The position numbers and the translations under genes are program-made. Positions 48,761 to 61,902 of a stretch of 64,000 nucleotides of DNA are shown here, one piece after another. This DNA is from Synchiropus splendidus (taxonomy: Eukaryota; Chordata; Actinopteri; Syngnathiformes; Callionymidae). How positions within the stretch are numbered: the stretch's first letter is position 1; every line of letters starts with the position of its first letter. The stretch covers positions 5,954,501-6,018,500 of the forward strand of contig NC_071340.1 in assembly GCF_027744825.2 (NCBI RefSeq). Direction: 5' to 3'. The notes below the pieces were generated by a model. It had not been told where the DNA came from and searched no databases. It was given only the letters and a program-made list of their open reading frames with translations.

Positions 48761-51700
48761 CATTTCTTGTTGTCAAACACTTCTTCACAGAAACTTGGTC
48801 AGTAGTGACGAAAGAGCTGTGCCAAAAGACCAGGCTCTTGATGGGTCTGGATTCTCTCTCAGTGTAGGGTAGAAAGCTCAGCTAACCTGAGAGACACTCA
48901 ATATAGAACTCTGCTCTTCCCCATCTAGAGAAGTGGAGGTGCAGAGGTGGCTTGGGCGTATTGTCTAGGTGGCTCCTCACAGTTGGCCTGGAAATGCAAT
49001 GGCAACGACAGGATGAATTAATTCCTGTGTGAAACAATTTATTTGCAATCTAGCATTTTAAAATATCCATTTCTAAAGTAAATTAGAGTTGTGTTTTGAG
49101 TAACAATGCTTGTGCTGTCACTATATGTGATCGTTTTGGTTCTGTTTTAGTGGACACATTTGTTGATTAGAACATGGGATCACGTGTTGCAATTCATAAA
49201 ACAACAGTTTTGCATAACCAATATAATTTCTTGTTCTATCTACACACATTATCCATGAACAATAATAAATTACTAAATGCTACAGTATTTTTGGCTTTAA
49301 CTTTCCCGTTTTGCTCCATCAAAATAATGGTAATTCCTGACTGCAGATAGATTTGGTAAGCTGGCTGTTTGCACTCAACAAGCGCTTTCCACATGAGCAA
49401 AGTCTGCCTCTTTACTTACACAGCTTTACTGACATATTCAGTTCAGCTACCTCTGGAATATGTAACTATATATATACCGCACACTGCACCAAACAGTGTT
49501 CATTATTAAGTAATTACCAATGCTCTCTGAGGAGATTGTAAATCACTGATTTTCCTTCTGTTTAGTCATGAAAAGTAGAACTGAACCAGAACTGAGGGAA
49601 GAGTTGTTCTTCTGGAATCATTCTGGGAATTTATTGGCGGCACCTGGCTGGTCTCTGTTAGCATGCTGTTGCATGAATGACATTAACAACGTGAGGAGAC
49701 AATCGTTTAATTGTCACACACAGCCCTAATGGATGTCGGGCTCTTGTGGCGCCAGTCTGTTCTTTTCTCTTATCTCATAACCGTCTATCTTGTGTCCTGC
49801 TGATTCAGCACTTTTGACTTTAAACTAAGGTTGTCACATGAGCTGGCCGTATGAAAAGGCAGAGTGTGACTCAGAAACTGAGCAAACAATTTCATTTAAT
49901 AGTTCTGGTACAGTTGCCACACTTCCTACCATATCATCGCCGGAGATATCACAGGCCGATAGGCGGCAAGAATTCTTCATGGAGTTGCTCTGGTCAGAGA
50001 TGAGAGAAACCTTCAATCCTTCAAGAGCCACTTTGTCTGATAGCTTTTGCTCTCTCAGACAGAGGTGTGAGTGGAGCGGCTGGGGGAGCGAGGGGCACGG
50101 TGGGTGGGAGGGTGCCCACCACCTCAAATGGAGATAAATGTTTTAAGCAGCCGCAGACGTTTGCTGCAGATAGAACTGTTAACTAGAGGAGCTCACTCCA
50201 GTTATTTCAAACACCTGCTGTGACTACACAATTTTCTCCAACAGCCGTTGAGAGACTTTGATGTACCTCAGGGCGGTTATGCTAAAGTACGTCTCTAGGC
50301 AAGGTCAAAATATGGCTACCAGAGAGATATAGAGGATCTGTAGTAGATGCCATGATGCGTTCAGGTGGTGTTTCTTCAACAGCTGTATGTGTTGTCAAAG
50401 ACAGAGAGTGCTCTCATTTCTGATGATTCTGTCACTCACACCACAACTGAGACTTGAGAGTTTCGTCTCAGATGACTACATTTGACAATAATGGAGTCAT
50501 CTGTCTTGATGAAGAAAGTTTGGAAATTAGAATGACTGGAAAGACGAGACTGAGAATGTCAGGGTGCTAAAATGTCACGAGTGACTGCATCCTGTTAGTT
50601 GTGTTGAGTTTGTCTTTATAGAGACGGTGGCAACAGCTGTCAGAAAGAATCAGTGAGCTAAGCTGTCGTCATCGCTGAGTGGAAAAATCGAAGATATTTG
50701 ATCATTTCCACACCCTGATCCAGAGTTCTGTCACTGAGCAATGGGCCCGTGCTATTGAGCCAGACGTTGGCATCGCAGCTATGTTTGCTGTTGCTTGACA
50801 GATGCTCAGTTTCACATTTCTCCTGAGTGATGGGAAACATCCCTGAGTAAAAAACAGACCCACTAAGCTCCACCACCATCCCGTGCCAATAGATCTCCAG
50901 AACCTCAGAGTCATTTGGTCCTGCTTGTGAACGTTTGAAAATCCTTTCAGAACACACCGAAGTGTAAGCAGATGGCAGTGGCGTCTGACTAAATCTCAAA
51001 TGACTAATAAATAAGGTTACCGTGAACTGAAACCACAGTGAACGGAAGTCCTTCCTCTGAATTGTTGCACAAAAAGGAACCACATGTCCCGCAGTATTAA
51101 CTCAAGGACGGTGTGTCCTTGGAAAATTCAAGACTTCTGTTGACTAATCCAGCAAAAATATTAGTGCCGACATGTATGACTCCACACATACTTGTTTCAG
51201 TGGTTTCCATTGTTGATTTAGAAATGAAGACATTTTTTAGTGATTCATTCACTTGTAATCATTACTATCTATGTTGAAGTGACAACACGCTGGTGAAATA
51301 TTAACTATTTGCATTAATTAGATTAGATATAAGTGCAAAAAATATGCTCATTTTATTTTAAGAAAGAAGAGCAAAGCTACATTTTTTATAGAGCTTTCAT
51401 GAGAACAGTTTCCATTGACAAATATTGTGATACAGTGGATTTCAAATAGGTTTTTGGCCGTCCCTGATTGTCGTAAAGGAAAATTGGCACAAAGGGTTCA
51501 TTGTGCTGTACGCCTTGCACTTTTGGTGCTCTGGTTCATGACAAAGTGTTGAAAGAGCCTCAGTCGGACGTTCACCCTCACTTAAACATTTCTGAGGCCA
51601 ATAGACACTAGCTGCTGCTCATCTGAGCTGTCAGAGCTGCACAGCACCCCACAGTGCTGCCATCATCTCCTCCACATGTGGCAGCATCCACAACTCACTT

Positions 51701-51922
51701 GAATTACCGGACAGCCTGTGTAGAGACGAAGCTCAGGCAGATGGTGAGATAACGGTGTTCTGTGTCTGGGTCGGTCACTATAGCAAGTAACTTACTGGCC
51801 AACTGTGGGTGGTACAGACCTGCTGCTCTGAAAAGAGTATTGGGGCGTTCTTTGTCAACATTTTTTTTGTTTTTAAAGACCTATGTATATCTTCAGCACT
51901 GCACTCATGACTCTTTCTTCAG

Positions 51923-52131
51923 GGGCTGACAACATAAAAAAATACTGGAGTCGCTACTACCAGGGGTCCCAGGGTGTGGTCTTCGTGCTGGACAGCGCAT
52001 CCTCGGACGAAGACCTGGAGGCTGCAAGAACTGAGCTCCACTCGGCTTTGCAACATCCTCAACTCTGCACACTGCCTTTCCTTATTCTTGCTAATCACCA
52101 GGACAAGCCTGCCGCCAGGACGCCGAACCAG
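51923..52131 (+). CDS. ARL15: ARL15 coding exon 4
   Basis: This 209-bp exon completes the split glycine and encodes ADNIKKYWSRYYQGSQGVVF, then VLDSASSDEDLEAARTELHS, ALQHPQLCTLPFLILANHQD and KPAARTPNQ, equivalent to human residues 85-154. It holds switch II, beyond the alanine that replaces the usual catalytic glutamine of G3. It also holds the strand ending VFVLDSAS and the G4 guanine-specificity motif, here NHQD rather than NKxD. The acceptor is CTTTCTTCAG|GG, and the donor after CAG is GTAGGC. It ends in phase 0. The last four residues (TPNQ) differ from the human SVQE. The final exon, expected to continue IKKYFELEP and end about 50 residues later, was not found before 64000. Confidence 0.96.
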
Positions 52132-53864
52132 GTAGGCCTCAGGATTTCCTGTAGTCTTCCACTGTTTCTCTTCCATTATCTACATTGTGAGGTGGACTAT
52201 TGCAGTGTGAAGTGATGAATAAGCTAAAACCTCAAATGATCTGGTGTTCAGCAACAGGAATATGCCAAGCCTTTACTGCATGATCTTATTGAATAGGATT
52301 TGTCAGTAATTGTTTTACTTTGAGGAGAGATACCAAGTTACTGCAAACAAATAACTACGAAACAGATTTTGCTGTTTGGCTGGTGATGCATTCAAGACAA
52401 GTTTCTGCTTTCCATTCCATTCCTTTCAGGATTCTAAAGTATCCAAAAGACAGTTTAGTACAAGCTGTCTTATGCTATGGGTATTCAGCACACACAAAAA
52501 CCTAGGCTGTGTGTTTTTCCATCTTCACTCTATAACGTTTAATCATGTTTTCTGCTTTTCTCAGAAAACTTGTTAAAACTCTCAACTCTTCTCTTCGTAG
52601 TTCTGCTTCCTCAAATTGCAAAATCATCGTAAGCCATTAGCATCAGCATCAGGAACCTATGGCTCGCGAGCCAGATGTTTGATGGCTGCATCTGGGTCTT
52701 AGATGAATCTTAGGGCTTGACACTGATGAAGGATGCAGTGCTTGTTTACATGGCACCAGTACCGTAGCCCACTGAAACAGGCAAAACCAGCCACCGAACT
52801 GGTGTCAACTAGACAGAAATACAGCTGTGCCTGCCATCGTGAGGCTTGGTGTCTTCTCTGCGTGTTTTCATTGTTTTAGTTCCTCATCCACGCTCAGCTT
52901 CTGAACATACCTTTACAATAGGTGTGTTTTAAACTCTATTATTGTCTGTTTGGACATGATGCTGATTTGAAACATGAAACTCCTGATATATGACTGTTTG
53001 ACTCACAGCGGCAGCCATGCGGCATGTGTTTCCAAGATGCCTGTGTTCTGTTCTTCTAGTAAATGGGGCCATTAAGAACTTTTTAGGCCCAATTTTATTT
53101 GTCTGTATATTTTACCGCCATTATTTTTGTACCATTTGGCTAGCAAATGTTTGCCATTTACTCTCTTAGGACTGAAATGTTTTATGGAAGCCATGAATCT
53201 GATTTCAGTAGTTAACTCATTTGGCAACTGGCCTGTGAAACTGATTAGTGTCGAAAACATCCTAATTTGGTGTTTTTTACAAGCCCCGATGGATTTCCAC
53301 AACATGTGGTATCCTTTTGAGGGTTGCCTTGTCGTTTTTTTGCTCCATTTAAGACTCTAATGGGTTCAGTGCAATTTGATATTTTGGATTAGTCTTTGAA
53401 GGCTTGTTCTAATGCTCTGTATGTGAAGAGCGCTTAGGAAACTCTCTGCTCCTGAGGCAATGTCTTCACCCATACAGACTGTAGACTCCATGTATCTCCA
53501 TGTATATTTTCTTCATTTTATATATACCATAATCTGGGGTTCCAGTAGAGGGCTCTGTGGTGCTGTGAATTGCTAGATCTCAGTCACTTAATTCAAGTAT
53601 TACCACCAATGTTTTTTCTCCTAAATACATTTTTTTTTCAGAAGCTTGTTTCAGAGTTTTATGTTCTCATCAGGGAGTTAGTGGTACTTGTGTCTCATAT
53701 TTCTGCATCCGCTTCTGTGTCATCAGTTGCTTTACAGGGGCCATGATCTGTTGATCCCTGTTTGACCAGGGATCAGGTTTATCTTCCTAAACTGAGCAAC
53801 ATAGAAGTGATTAAAGTGTGTTGAATCCTGTCCTGGATCATCAGGCTGTTGTCTTTCTGCAGCA

Positions 53865-54185
53865 TTACTCAAGCATTACACATTGCCACAGCAAGTCAGT
53901 CTTCTCAACTTTAACCTCCACGCCAAGAACCTCATCCATCACCTTCCTCTTCTCCTTTTCCCTAGTAACCTCATCGCTAACATTCTTAATCCAGCGCTGT
54001 CTCTCCTCTTCACTACCCAAACCCTTTGGTTTGCCAAATCTTGTTCCCATAATGCTATTCTCAACCAAAAAAGTTGGCTTTAGACTTAAGAACTTGTCGA
54101 GGGCTTGTAAAAATGGATCGCTAGAGTTTTCCATTTCACTCCAACGGACAGCCTGGAATTGTTCAAAGATTGTACAAATGTCATG
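53865..54185 (-). CDS. Unassigned 106-codon ORF, possible coding relic
   Basis: I do not recognise this protein. The minus-strand frame runs between stops for about 106 codons. It has no good initiator (HDICTIFEQFQAVRWSEME follows a TTG), so it may be an internal piece or a relic. Composition looks coding-like: a mixed N-terminal half with DPFLQALDKFLSLKPTF and a charged helical C-terminal half (EEERQRWIKNVSDEVTREKE, then KRKVMDEVLGVEVKVEK). There are many purine-first codons, no low-complexity run, and it ends LLWQCVMLE-stop. No splice acceptor or upstream continuation is convincing. It could be a fragment of a transposable-element gene, a retrocopied host gene or chance: frames of this length occur by chance in 64 kb. 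Confidence 0.25.
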   Translation of the reverse strand, partial: HDICTIFEQFQAVRWSEMENSSDPFLQALDKFLSLKPTFLVENSIMGTRFGKPKGLGSEEERQRWIKNVSDEVTREKEKRKVMDEVLGVEVKVEKTDLLWQCVMLE

Positions 54186-57100
54186 CAATAGTCACAGTGT
54201 AGCGGGTCAAGCTGTCGCCTCCACACGGAATTAATCACCGGGTGTGGAGGAAGCTACCACAGTGGTGTACTTTGTCTTTCACCTTTTTTAAATATTTTAT
54301 AGATTATAGTTAACATTTGATACATGACAAAGCTCCCAGGCGTTCAAGGCTTGCGTCTCAATTGAGTGAGTGGCTCGGTGACTCCTGAACTGACTGGAAA
54401 GCTTGTAGGTTTGAGCAAGTTAATAAAATGATAAGTGCAGAACCCATCCAGTGTGTGACATATGTAAACATATCACCTGTATCAGCGTCGTGAATGGATT
54501 TTCCTTGTCACCATGTCACAAAATGAACTTACCACAGTGGGATCCAAAAGGACCAGAGCTTTAATAGTTCCTCATTGTAAAATGTCACAGTGACAAAGGT
54601 GATAGGACTCGAGTGGGCTAAAACAATTACTCAAACTCTACTCTCAATGTTGGTTTTGGTGATGGTAAAACTAGTCCCACATTCAGCCACCGGTCTTGGT
54701 GAGATGGCTGATGATGATGGTTGGCATGTCACCTCATCAGCCCGTGGAAGTATTGGCGTGTGGACACTGTTTGCAAACACTGATGTCGTGAGAATAGATG
54801 GCGGGATGGGATAGATCTCGTTCAAAGTTTTCCACTATGTTTGTGAGAGGCCATGTCAGTTCATAGCAGAGCGATCAATGGAGTGGGTTTGGAATGGGGT
54901 TGGAGCTCATGCAGCTCTTAAAAAAGAATGGCATGTACCGAGTAGCTCAAAAGCCCCTTATTGAAATGTAGAAATGGCGATATCAGTGCCTGTGATGTAA
55001 TTTGTTGTTTCCTGACACCATCAGTACTTCTGCTATGGGACATGCCAAGTCACAGGTCATCATCCCTAGTCATATACCTCTCTGTGTCCGTATTTACCAA
55101 ATCTGTGGACCTGATTGGTTTGCAGTCTTCGTCTTCTGTCTTCAAACGTATTGTATGATCGGAGAGCAGCATGGTTCATGGAGACTCCTCAGTCACTTCA
55201 TCTCTGCAGAATGATAGCCTGCCGAAAATAAATGTGGAATCAAAGTGCTGCCATGATTCTTTCTTTTTCAGCAGATTTTCACTCCCAAGGTGTCAAATAC
55301 CATGTATATTAGCGCCCTATGTTGATGCTGGTTTCAGCCTTCAGTGTTTCAGAGTTTTCCTGCTTCATATGGAAATATTTTGGTTCTAGGAACGATTGTG
55401 CAGATGAATTGTTCCAGTACGCGTTGACGCTGCAGGAACTGTGGACCAAATGAAATAGTTCTCTGACCCTTTTTGGGTTCAACTCCAGAGAAGGGTCTTT
55501 ATTCCTCCAGAGACCATATGCAAACTTTTGCTACGTGTGAAAGCTGACACCGAAACAAACCAGCGTACAGTGAGTCTGGAGGACTTTTGTTCATGATTGT
55601 AGTTACTCTCAATAATTACATTAGCAGTTACTAAAACTGTGAGTGCTGGTTTTATTAGAACAAGTTGTATAAATGAGAATTTTCAGATGCTGTATTCTGA
55701 TTTGAACCAGATGAATGATGAACACAATTTAAAGAGTTCAGAACTATCCACAGATATGCAGTATGAAATGATCATGTACTGTCCACAAAGTTGGTTCTGT
55801 TGAGTGTGTAAAACTGAATTCAAATTCAGTGGTGCAATAAGTGAGAACTGGAAACATGCATAACATCTGGTGCAGGTGAACAAGCTCCTCAGCTTCAGTA
55901 TCAGAGAAGAGATACTGAACTGTTGCATGGCAGCATGAACTTCAAATCATGCCAGTGAGCATGAAATATGTCATAACAAATAGGTGACGCACCTTAAAAG
56001 AACTGGTGGCAAGTGGCAACCATCGGTGTCATCTGTGCTATGTAGCAATCATTTTGCTGCTGTGCAGGAAGCAATTGATCTGGAAGTTTGGATTCTGACA
56101 CTGACTTCAATACCCAGGGTTTTCAAATGTAAGCAAACAGCAATGTATCACCAATGTGGCAGAGGGAAACAGCTGTGACATTTATCCACACACGACGTAG
56201 TTTGTACTGCCAACCCTTCTTAATTCATCTTCAGTTTTATATGAGACCTTCATCCTCTGACAAGCACAAGTCAATGGTTCAACAATGGCATGGTTTGAAG
56301 AAAAAGAAGCCCTTCATTTACATGATCCTGCTCTTCTTCCTAAAAAAAATGTTCGCTCAAACTTTTGCTGATATTGCCACTACTTTAGACGGTGGTGGCA
56401 GTGTTTCACCCAGTTTTGAGGATCAAGCTTTACTGTCTGCATCACAGTAGTATATAGACCCAGTGTTTTATTGAAATTTCCAGGTCCATGACAACAGTCG
56501 TCTGATTTGTGCTCTCTGATGATGATGATGTGAATGTGTGCACGTTGAGTTGCCAGCGTCAGGACGCAAACGCACAAGCTGATGAAGTGATAAGGGTGAT
56601 ACTCTGGTCAGGTAGTTTTGGTTTATGAGCAGAGAGTACGCACTGCTGGGTGTGTTGTTCTGTCAAGATGCCCAGCTGAATGACGCCAATGCTGAGTTTG
56701 AGAATCTTAAACATCCGTAGTGATGTCTGGCTCCACTGTGGACATGCAGGAGAGCCTCTTATCTCCCTCCTGCATGTGACGTCAGCTGCACCACGCTGCT
56801 GTGTGAAAACACTTATTTTGATGTGTATTTTATGTTCCAAATGCCTTATGAAAGTTTACAAGTATTTATTCACTGAATAATATTTGTCTGACAGTCTGCT
56901 AGCATGAGGCAACCCTCCCGTATTATCGTGGGATGTGGATACACTCTCCAAATCTCTGGGCTGAATTCATGCCGTCTTTACTGCTGCATACACACAATTG
57001 TGCAAACCTGTGCAGACGAGACACACACACACAGAAGTGAGTGATCTGGCATTAATTTAAACAGCATTTAAACCTAAAAACATTCCGTATTGATTTAGGA

Positions 57101-58844
57101 GGTTGATGCCAGTAATCCAGGGAACATAAACAGTGAAGCCTCCTCGCTAGTTTGCTTTCCGTGTCCAAGTGCTCCTGTATTATGTCACCAGTCTCCCACT
57201 TCTGTCCCATAGAAAATATACACTGTGGAGGGGAACGTTCTAAAGTCGAAATTGTGCCAGAACAGGCCTCCTTCCAGAGATGGTCTCTGTGATGGAAATT
57301 GTATAATTCCAGTAACTCACTGCACTTTCAGTTCCAGTTTTATTGTCTGCTGCATTTTCAAAGTTGCTCTTCTGAGTAAAGTATTTATTTGGCCTGTGAA
57401 CTCCTTTCAAGAACAACTCGGTATGCATCATTCTGTGGTGGAGAAAGGTTAATCACAGGTGAGCCACCACATTGGCCCACTTTCACTGAGCTATTTTCAT
57501 TCTCCCGCCGTTTAGCGCTGCTCTGCTCTGACACTTCTCCCTTCACTTGAGTGGGAAAGCACAATGCCAGAGTGTTGGATGTGCCGGCGACATCGCAGCG
57601 TCGAACTTGACTGACACAAGTCCCCAACGCGACCAGTTTGTCTCAGAAATCTCTGTTTTCAATTGACTTGCTTGTCTCCACGTGGTTTGGGAATATTTAT
57701 GCCTCCACATGACTTATTGATAAAGCTTGTCAAAAGGTGCTTAATATTAAATGAAAGTTACACTAAAAGTACCCAGGTACATGTCAAGAACAAGTCTTGC
57801 CCTCCTCCGTCTCCTCCATTTTGTACTCTTTAGTCTCCTCTGAGTTCAAGCCCAATTAAATAATTGTACTTTCCTACATTTAATCATCCTGCTGAAAGCA
57901 CTGCAGCATGCCCTCCCAGTGAACTTTGCCGGTGTCTGTTCTCACACCGGGAAATGTCCTTTCATAGCGGCTCATTCATGTGGCCTACCTGGTGCAAGCA
58001 CATTTGTTCAGCTGTGGATTACACCTTTTTCTGAGTCTGTGTTTGCTGTTTTTAGTTCCATTAAGACAAAGGCTGCACATTTAAGTGATGTATGTGACCC
58101 TGACCTGCATGTTCATGAGAATCTAGAGAAAAGGTTCTGTATTGATGTTCCTTTTGGCGTCATTCAAAATAAAATAAGAATACTATTTGAAAATGGTCCA
58201 GCATTCTGTTTTCTTGAGCTTATCTGAGGTCCAGTAGAAGTTGCTGAGGCCCAGAGACCCACACTTCCCTCGTCTTCCCTCGAATCCGTCCCCAGTTATC
58301 TTAGGACAATATGGCAGTAACCAGGCTATGCCCCGGGGGCCTCCTCCCACCTCTCCATCATCATGGAATATATCTGGCCCATGTCGATTATGGCCTGACA
58401 CCTTTCTCCATTAAACACAGACTCATCAGTTGCTTAGATTCACCTGTCCTTGACATCGCCGTGTCCTGAATCTAACTGATGACGGCGAGGACGTGCCGTC
58501 CCAACTATAGCGTGTGCATGCACTTTCGTCACCTGAAATAAACTCTCATAGTATGTCTGATACTAAGATTGACTATGTTTATTCAAGTAATCTATCAGCC
58601 TGATCATTTGTTGTTGTTTTTTTTTGGGCAACTTTGGCTGAGGATATTTTATTTTATTTGCTTTGTTTTTACAGAGTGCACTGTTATATTCTTGTTAGCA
58701 TGTATTATGCATTTTTTAAAATGTATTTTCTGTTTAATGTAAAACGTTACATAACATAAATTAAAAAACTGTCATTTATATTGCAATCAATTTATTACCA
58801 TGTCGGCCAGCTCTACATCCAGGTGTCCTCAGAAGACACAAGGG

Positions 58845-59080
58845 CCACCTTAAGTGATTTCTCCAGGTCTGAAGGAGCAGTGGTTTGACTTTGAGTCCCT
58901 CCCATAGATCTGATCATCTCACCCTATCGCTAGGTGAGAAAATTCATTGGGGTTTCTTGTATCGAAAGTCATATTGTTTCAACTCCATCAAGCACCCAAA
59001 ACTGGTGACGTGTGAGAAACGGTACAAACCGACCGGGAGATTTTGCTTTAGTGTTTTGGCTTAACTCCTCTGTGATATTT
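58845..59080 (-). mobile_element. Decayed LINE fragment
   Basis: GGAGCAGTGGTTTGACTTTG then AGTCCCTCCCAT, ATCTCACCCTATCGCTAGG and, further on, ACCGACCGGGAGATTTTGCT follow the order of the fish LINE whose 3' end is at 12170-12468. In intact copies this part lies just beyond that truncation point (GGAGCAGCGGCTCTACTCTG, AGTCCCTCCC, CTCACCCTATCTCTAAGG, ACCGACCGG). Coding sense is the minus strand. It is heavily diverged, with no long frame and no visible ends. Confidence 0.55.
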
Positions 59081-61144
59081 GGTCAAGCCGAGGAGCAGAT
59101 GCATCAGAAAGCCACCTCCTAAGTCAAAATTTGCTTCCATGCAGGCTGAAGCTCCCCTCTTGTAGCTTATCCTTCGTAGAAATGTATTGTGAGAACTACC
59201 TTGAATAGAAGCCTGTCATTTCAACGATGACTTTTTAGTCTTCGTAAGCTCTAACTTTGCTCGGTGAAATCGTAACTTCTAAATCTGCTTAACAGTAACG
59301 GTGACTTAAGGGTAAATTATAATACTAATAGTAAAGTCATCGAAAAATGTCTTCCATGCACGATGGATGCATGTAAAAGCCTGTGCGTTCACTTGCCCCA
59401 AATCTTTTTATACGTTTCCTATAAATGTCTGATGTGCGACACCATATAGAACCTGGTATGTTATGCATGGTCTTCATTATTTATTAGCATTTCCATTAGC
59501 TTTTTACAAAGTAAACAAGTCACGTTAGGGGTCAGTGCTCTTCGCCGCTGAAATGTTTTGGGGCCAGTGGAGCTACTTCATAGAAACTTTATAGCAGCTT
59601 TACATTGTGGTGTCCAGGTCATCGCCTGGTTAGACTGCTGTGATGTGTGAGACGAGGCTCTCTGTGTCCACTAGTCTCCAAATCCAACCTTCCTGACTCA
59701 TGCGTATGTTTCAAATCTTGAGGTGTTCCTCTCCTTGATGCAGTTAATCCCTCATCAAGATGTTACTCCATTGTGAAGTTATTTAGTTTCCACACCGTCT
59801 GACGTCTCGGCGAATGAGGAGTTACGAGAGTGAAGCGCATTATGACCTCACAGTGTGCTTTGTCTCCGCCCCCATTGCAGCTCTGAACGTGCCCACCTTC
59901 TTATTAGAGTCAGCCTTGCTGGATAGTTGAATCTGCTATGATCATATGATGATCACACCATCTCCGGTACACCAAAGCAGGACCTGCACTCGAGCGGCGC
60001 ACGTCAGCGAGCATGTGGAGCCTTGTAAGTGATTGTAACTCACAAACGTGAAGAAGCGACAAGCTATTTCACGCTCGAGGCGGGCTAAAAATTTCCTGCC
60101 CAACAATCACAGTAGGCAACTGCTCATTTTCCTGAAATAATTTTTCATTTCCCTTTGAGGGCGCTATTTCATCTTCACAGCCAATTTGGCTTTGCAAGTT
60201 TGATCATTGAGTCCTGTGGTGGACAAACCCCTTCAGCACTGGTCATGACCCTTGACCCAGGTTCTCTCCTGGAAAGCGTAGTTTTGGCACACGCTCAGTG
60301 ATCCCTTTGAAACGTAGAAACACTTTAAGAACGTCAGAATGTTTATTAGACAGGTCACTCTAAAAGAAAACAAGAAGTCATACATAGGGCTTTGTTTATA
60401 GCATGTGTGATGCATGGATATGAGGGTGCCTCTCCCGCCACAGCATTCTTCAATGCCGAGGATGGCCGCATGACAATGCCACTTCAAGTGCACCAAGGGA
60501 ATGCATGAGGGTTGTGCTGAGAGTTTGGTCTGCATCTGTGGTCGTATAATGAGTGTCTTCAGTTATGTGTTCCAACTTTTTCTGTTGTCAATTCCACTCG
60601 AACCTCCTGTTGTCATCGTGGTTCAACATATCTGGTTATCTAAGTTTACCAATATGCCATTGTTCAGGTGGAGAACCCAATGTTTTTGTAGATCCAGAAA
60701 TAGTTTTGAGTGATTTTTTTCCAGCCTGGGAAATAAAAAAATAAATAAAAAAGCAACCTTTCTATGAGCCTAAATATTTATGTACAGATTTTGGACATTG
60801 CCGTCTGTGGGTCAAGAGTTGATCTTAACTTGGTGAGTCTTGAATGCCAGCAGCCTGTACTGCCAGCTTCTCTTCCATCTCACTTATTTGTCTTGTTGAT
60901 GAAATTTATTTGTTTTGTCTATAAGTCTGCCCACTGAAGCACCAGTGCAGCAGCAGTGACCCTGTGACCACCTTGCATCCACTATTATGTCTGTAGACAG
61001 TTTGTTGCATGCAGTGGCACCTCTTCATGCAAATCTGTCGTTTCTGCAGGGTGCAATATCTGGGGTTCCTTCAGTTGGAGCGCACTTCAATGGGCGGAAG
61101 TTTGGTCAATGTTTTCATTCATTTAATCAAAATGATTGGCAACA

Positions 61145-61511
61145 CTGGTTTCCTCCCGCAGTCTGAAAACATACCACAGCATGCATAGTTTAATGGACTA
61201 TATGCACATGGTTGATGGAAAGGAAATGATAAGCCAGCTCGCTTCCTTCCGCTTTCGGGTAAGTCCAACCCTTTACCTTTACTGGTGTTGATGTTTTAGC
61301 AGGGAGTCACCTTTGGGCACAACACCTGTTTCTAACTGACACTTCTGTCTGGAAGGAAGTGAGTCGGCTAAGTGTTTCCTAAGTACGTCAGTGCACCCCT
61401 GTGAATATAGTCCATTGAGGAATCTCGCCTATGTATGTCCTTCCAAGAGGCCAGGCTCGACTCCAGCCTCTGTGACAGGAATATGCAGAAGACAATAAGT
61501 GAATGAATGAA
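61145..61511 (+). repeat. Degraded interspersed repeat (fish LINE/SINE-like)
   Basis: It begins CTGGTTTCCTCCCGCAGTCTG, AAAACATACC and ends GGCTCGACTCCAGCCTCTGT, GACAGGAATATGCAGAAGAC, AATAAGTGAATGAATGAA. This is the order of a very common fish repeat (CTGGTTTCCTCCCACAGTCC ... GGCTCCAGCCCC ... GGATAAGCGG...GAATGAATGAATG), including its ATGA-type simple tail. The middle part is too diverged to align by eye. Confidence 0.55.
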
Positions 61512-61902
61512 ATTGAATTTGTTAAAGTTGGGACTCTCGCATCAGCAGCTTTGAACTTATATATTGGAACATCGTGATTTTAACTATTCCAGCTCCATCA
61601 ATTTAAATGAAAATGCTGAACAACATTCTAACCACGGACACATTTCCCTGGACTTTGAGTACTTTGATTCTCTGCTTTATTCCTGAGGGATAAAGTCCAG
61701 AATATTAACTGGGAAAACACCGCCACGACATTGAGGTTAGTCTGCTGACAGAGCAGCGTTCTTCCAGAATAATAGAACACAGAAAGAGAATTTCAAAGCA
61801 CCATTTATTCGATTAAACACTTTGTTTTTGTAATTAAATTTCATCTCAAGAGACGGCGGAGGGAGAGCTAATATCCCATGTGAAATACAGAAGGATTGGA
61901 TT

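Larger units (their letters stand above)
38720..51922 (+). other. ARL15: ARL15 intron 3
   Basis: This 13.2-kb GT-AG intron lies between phase-matched exons. Recognised contents are two interspersed-repeat fragments, a minus-strand LINE relic at 42264-42533, a TA microsatellite and a decayed hAT-like copy at 48161-48567. The stretches 38800-40700, 40760-42260, 42540-48120 and 48800-51900 show no exon, RNA gene or repeat that I can identify. The 3' end (CTCTTTCTTCAG) is a normal acceptor. Confidence 0.9.
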
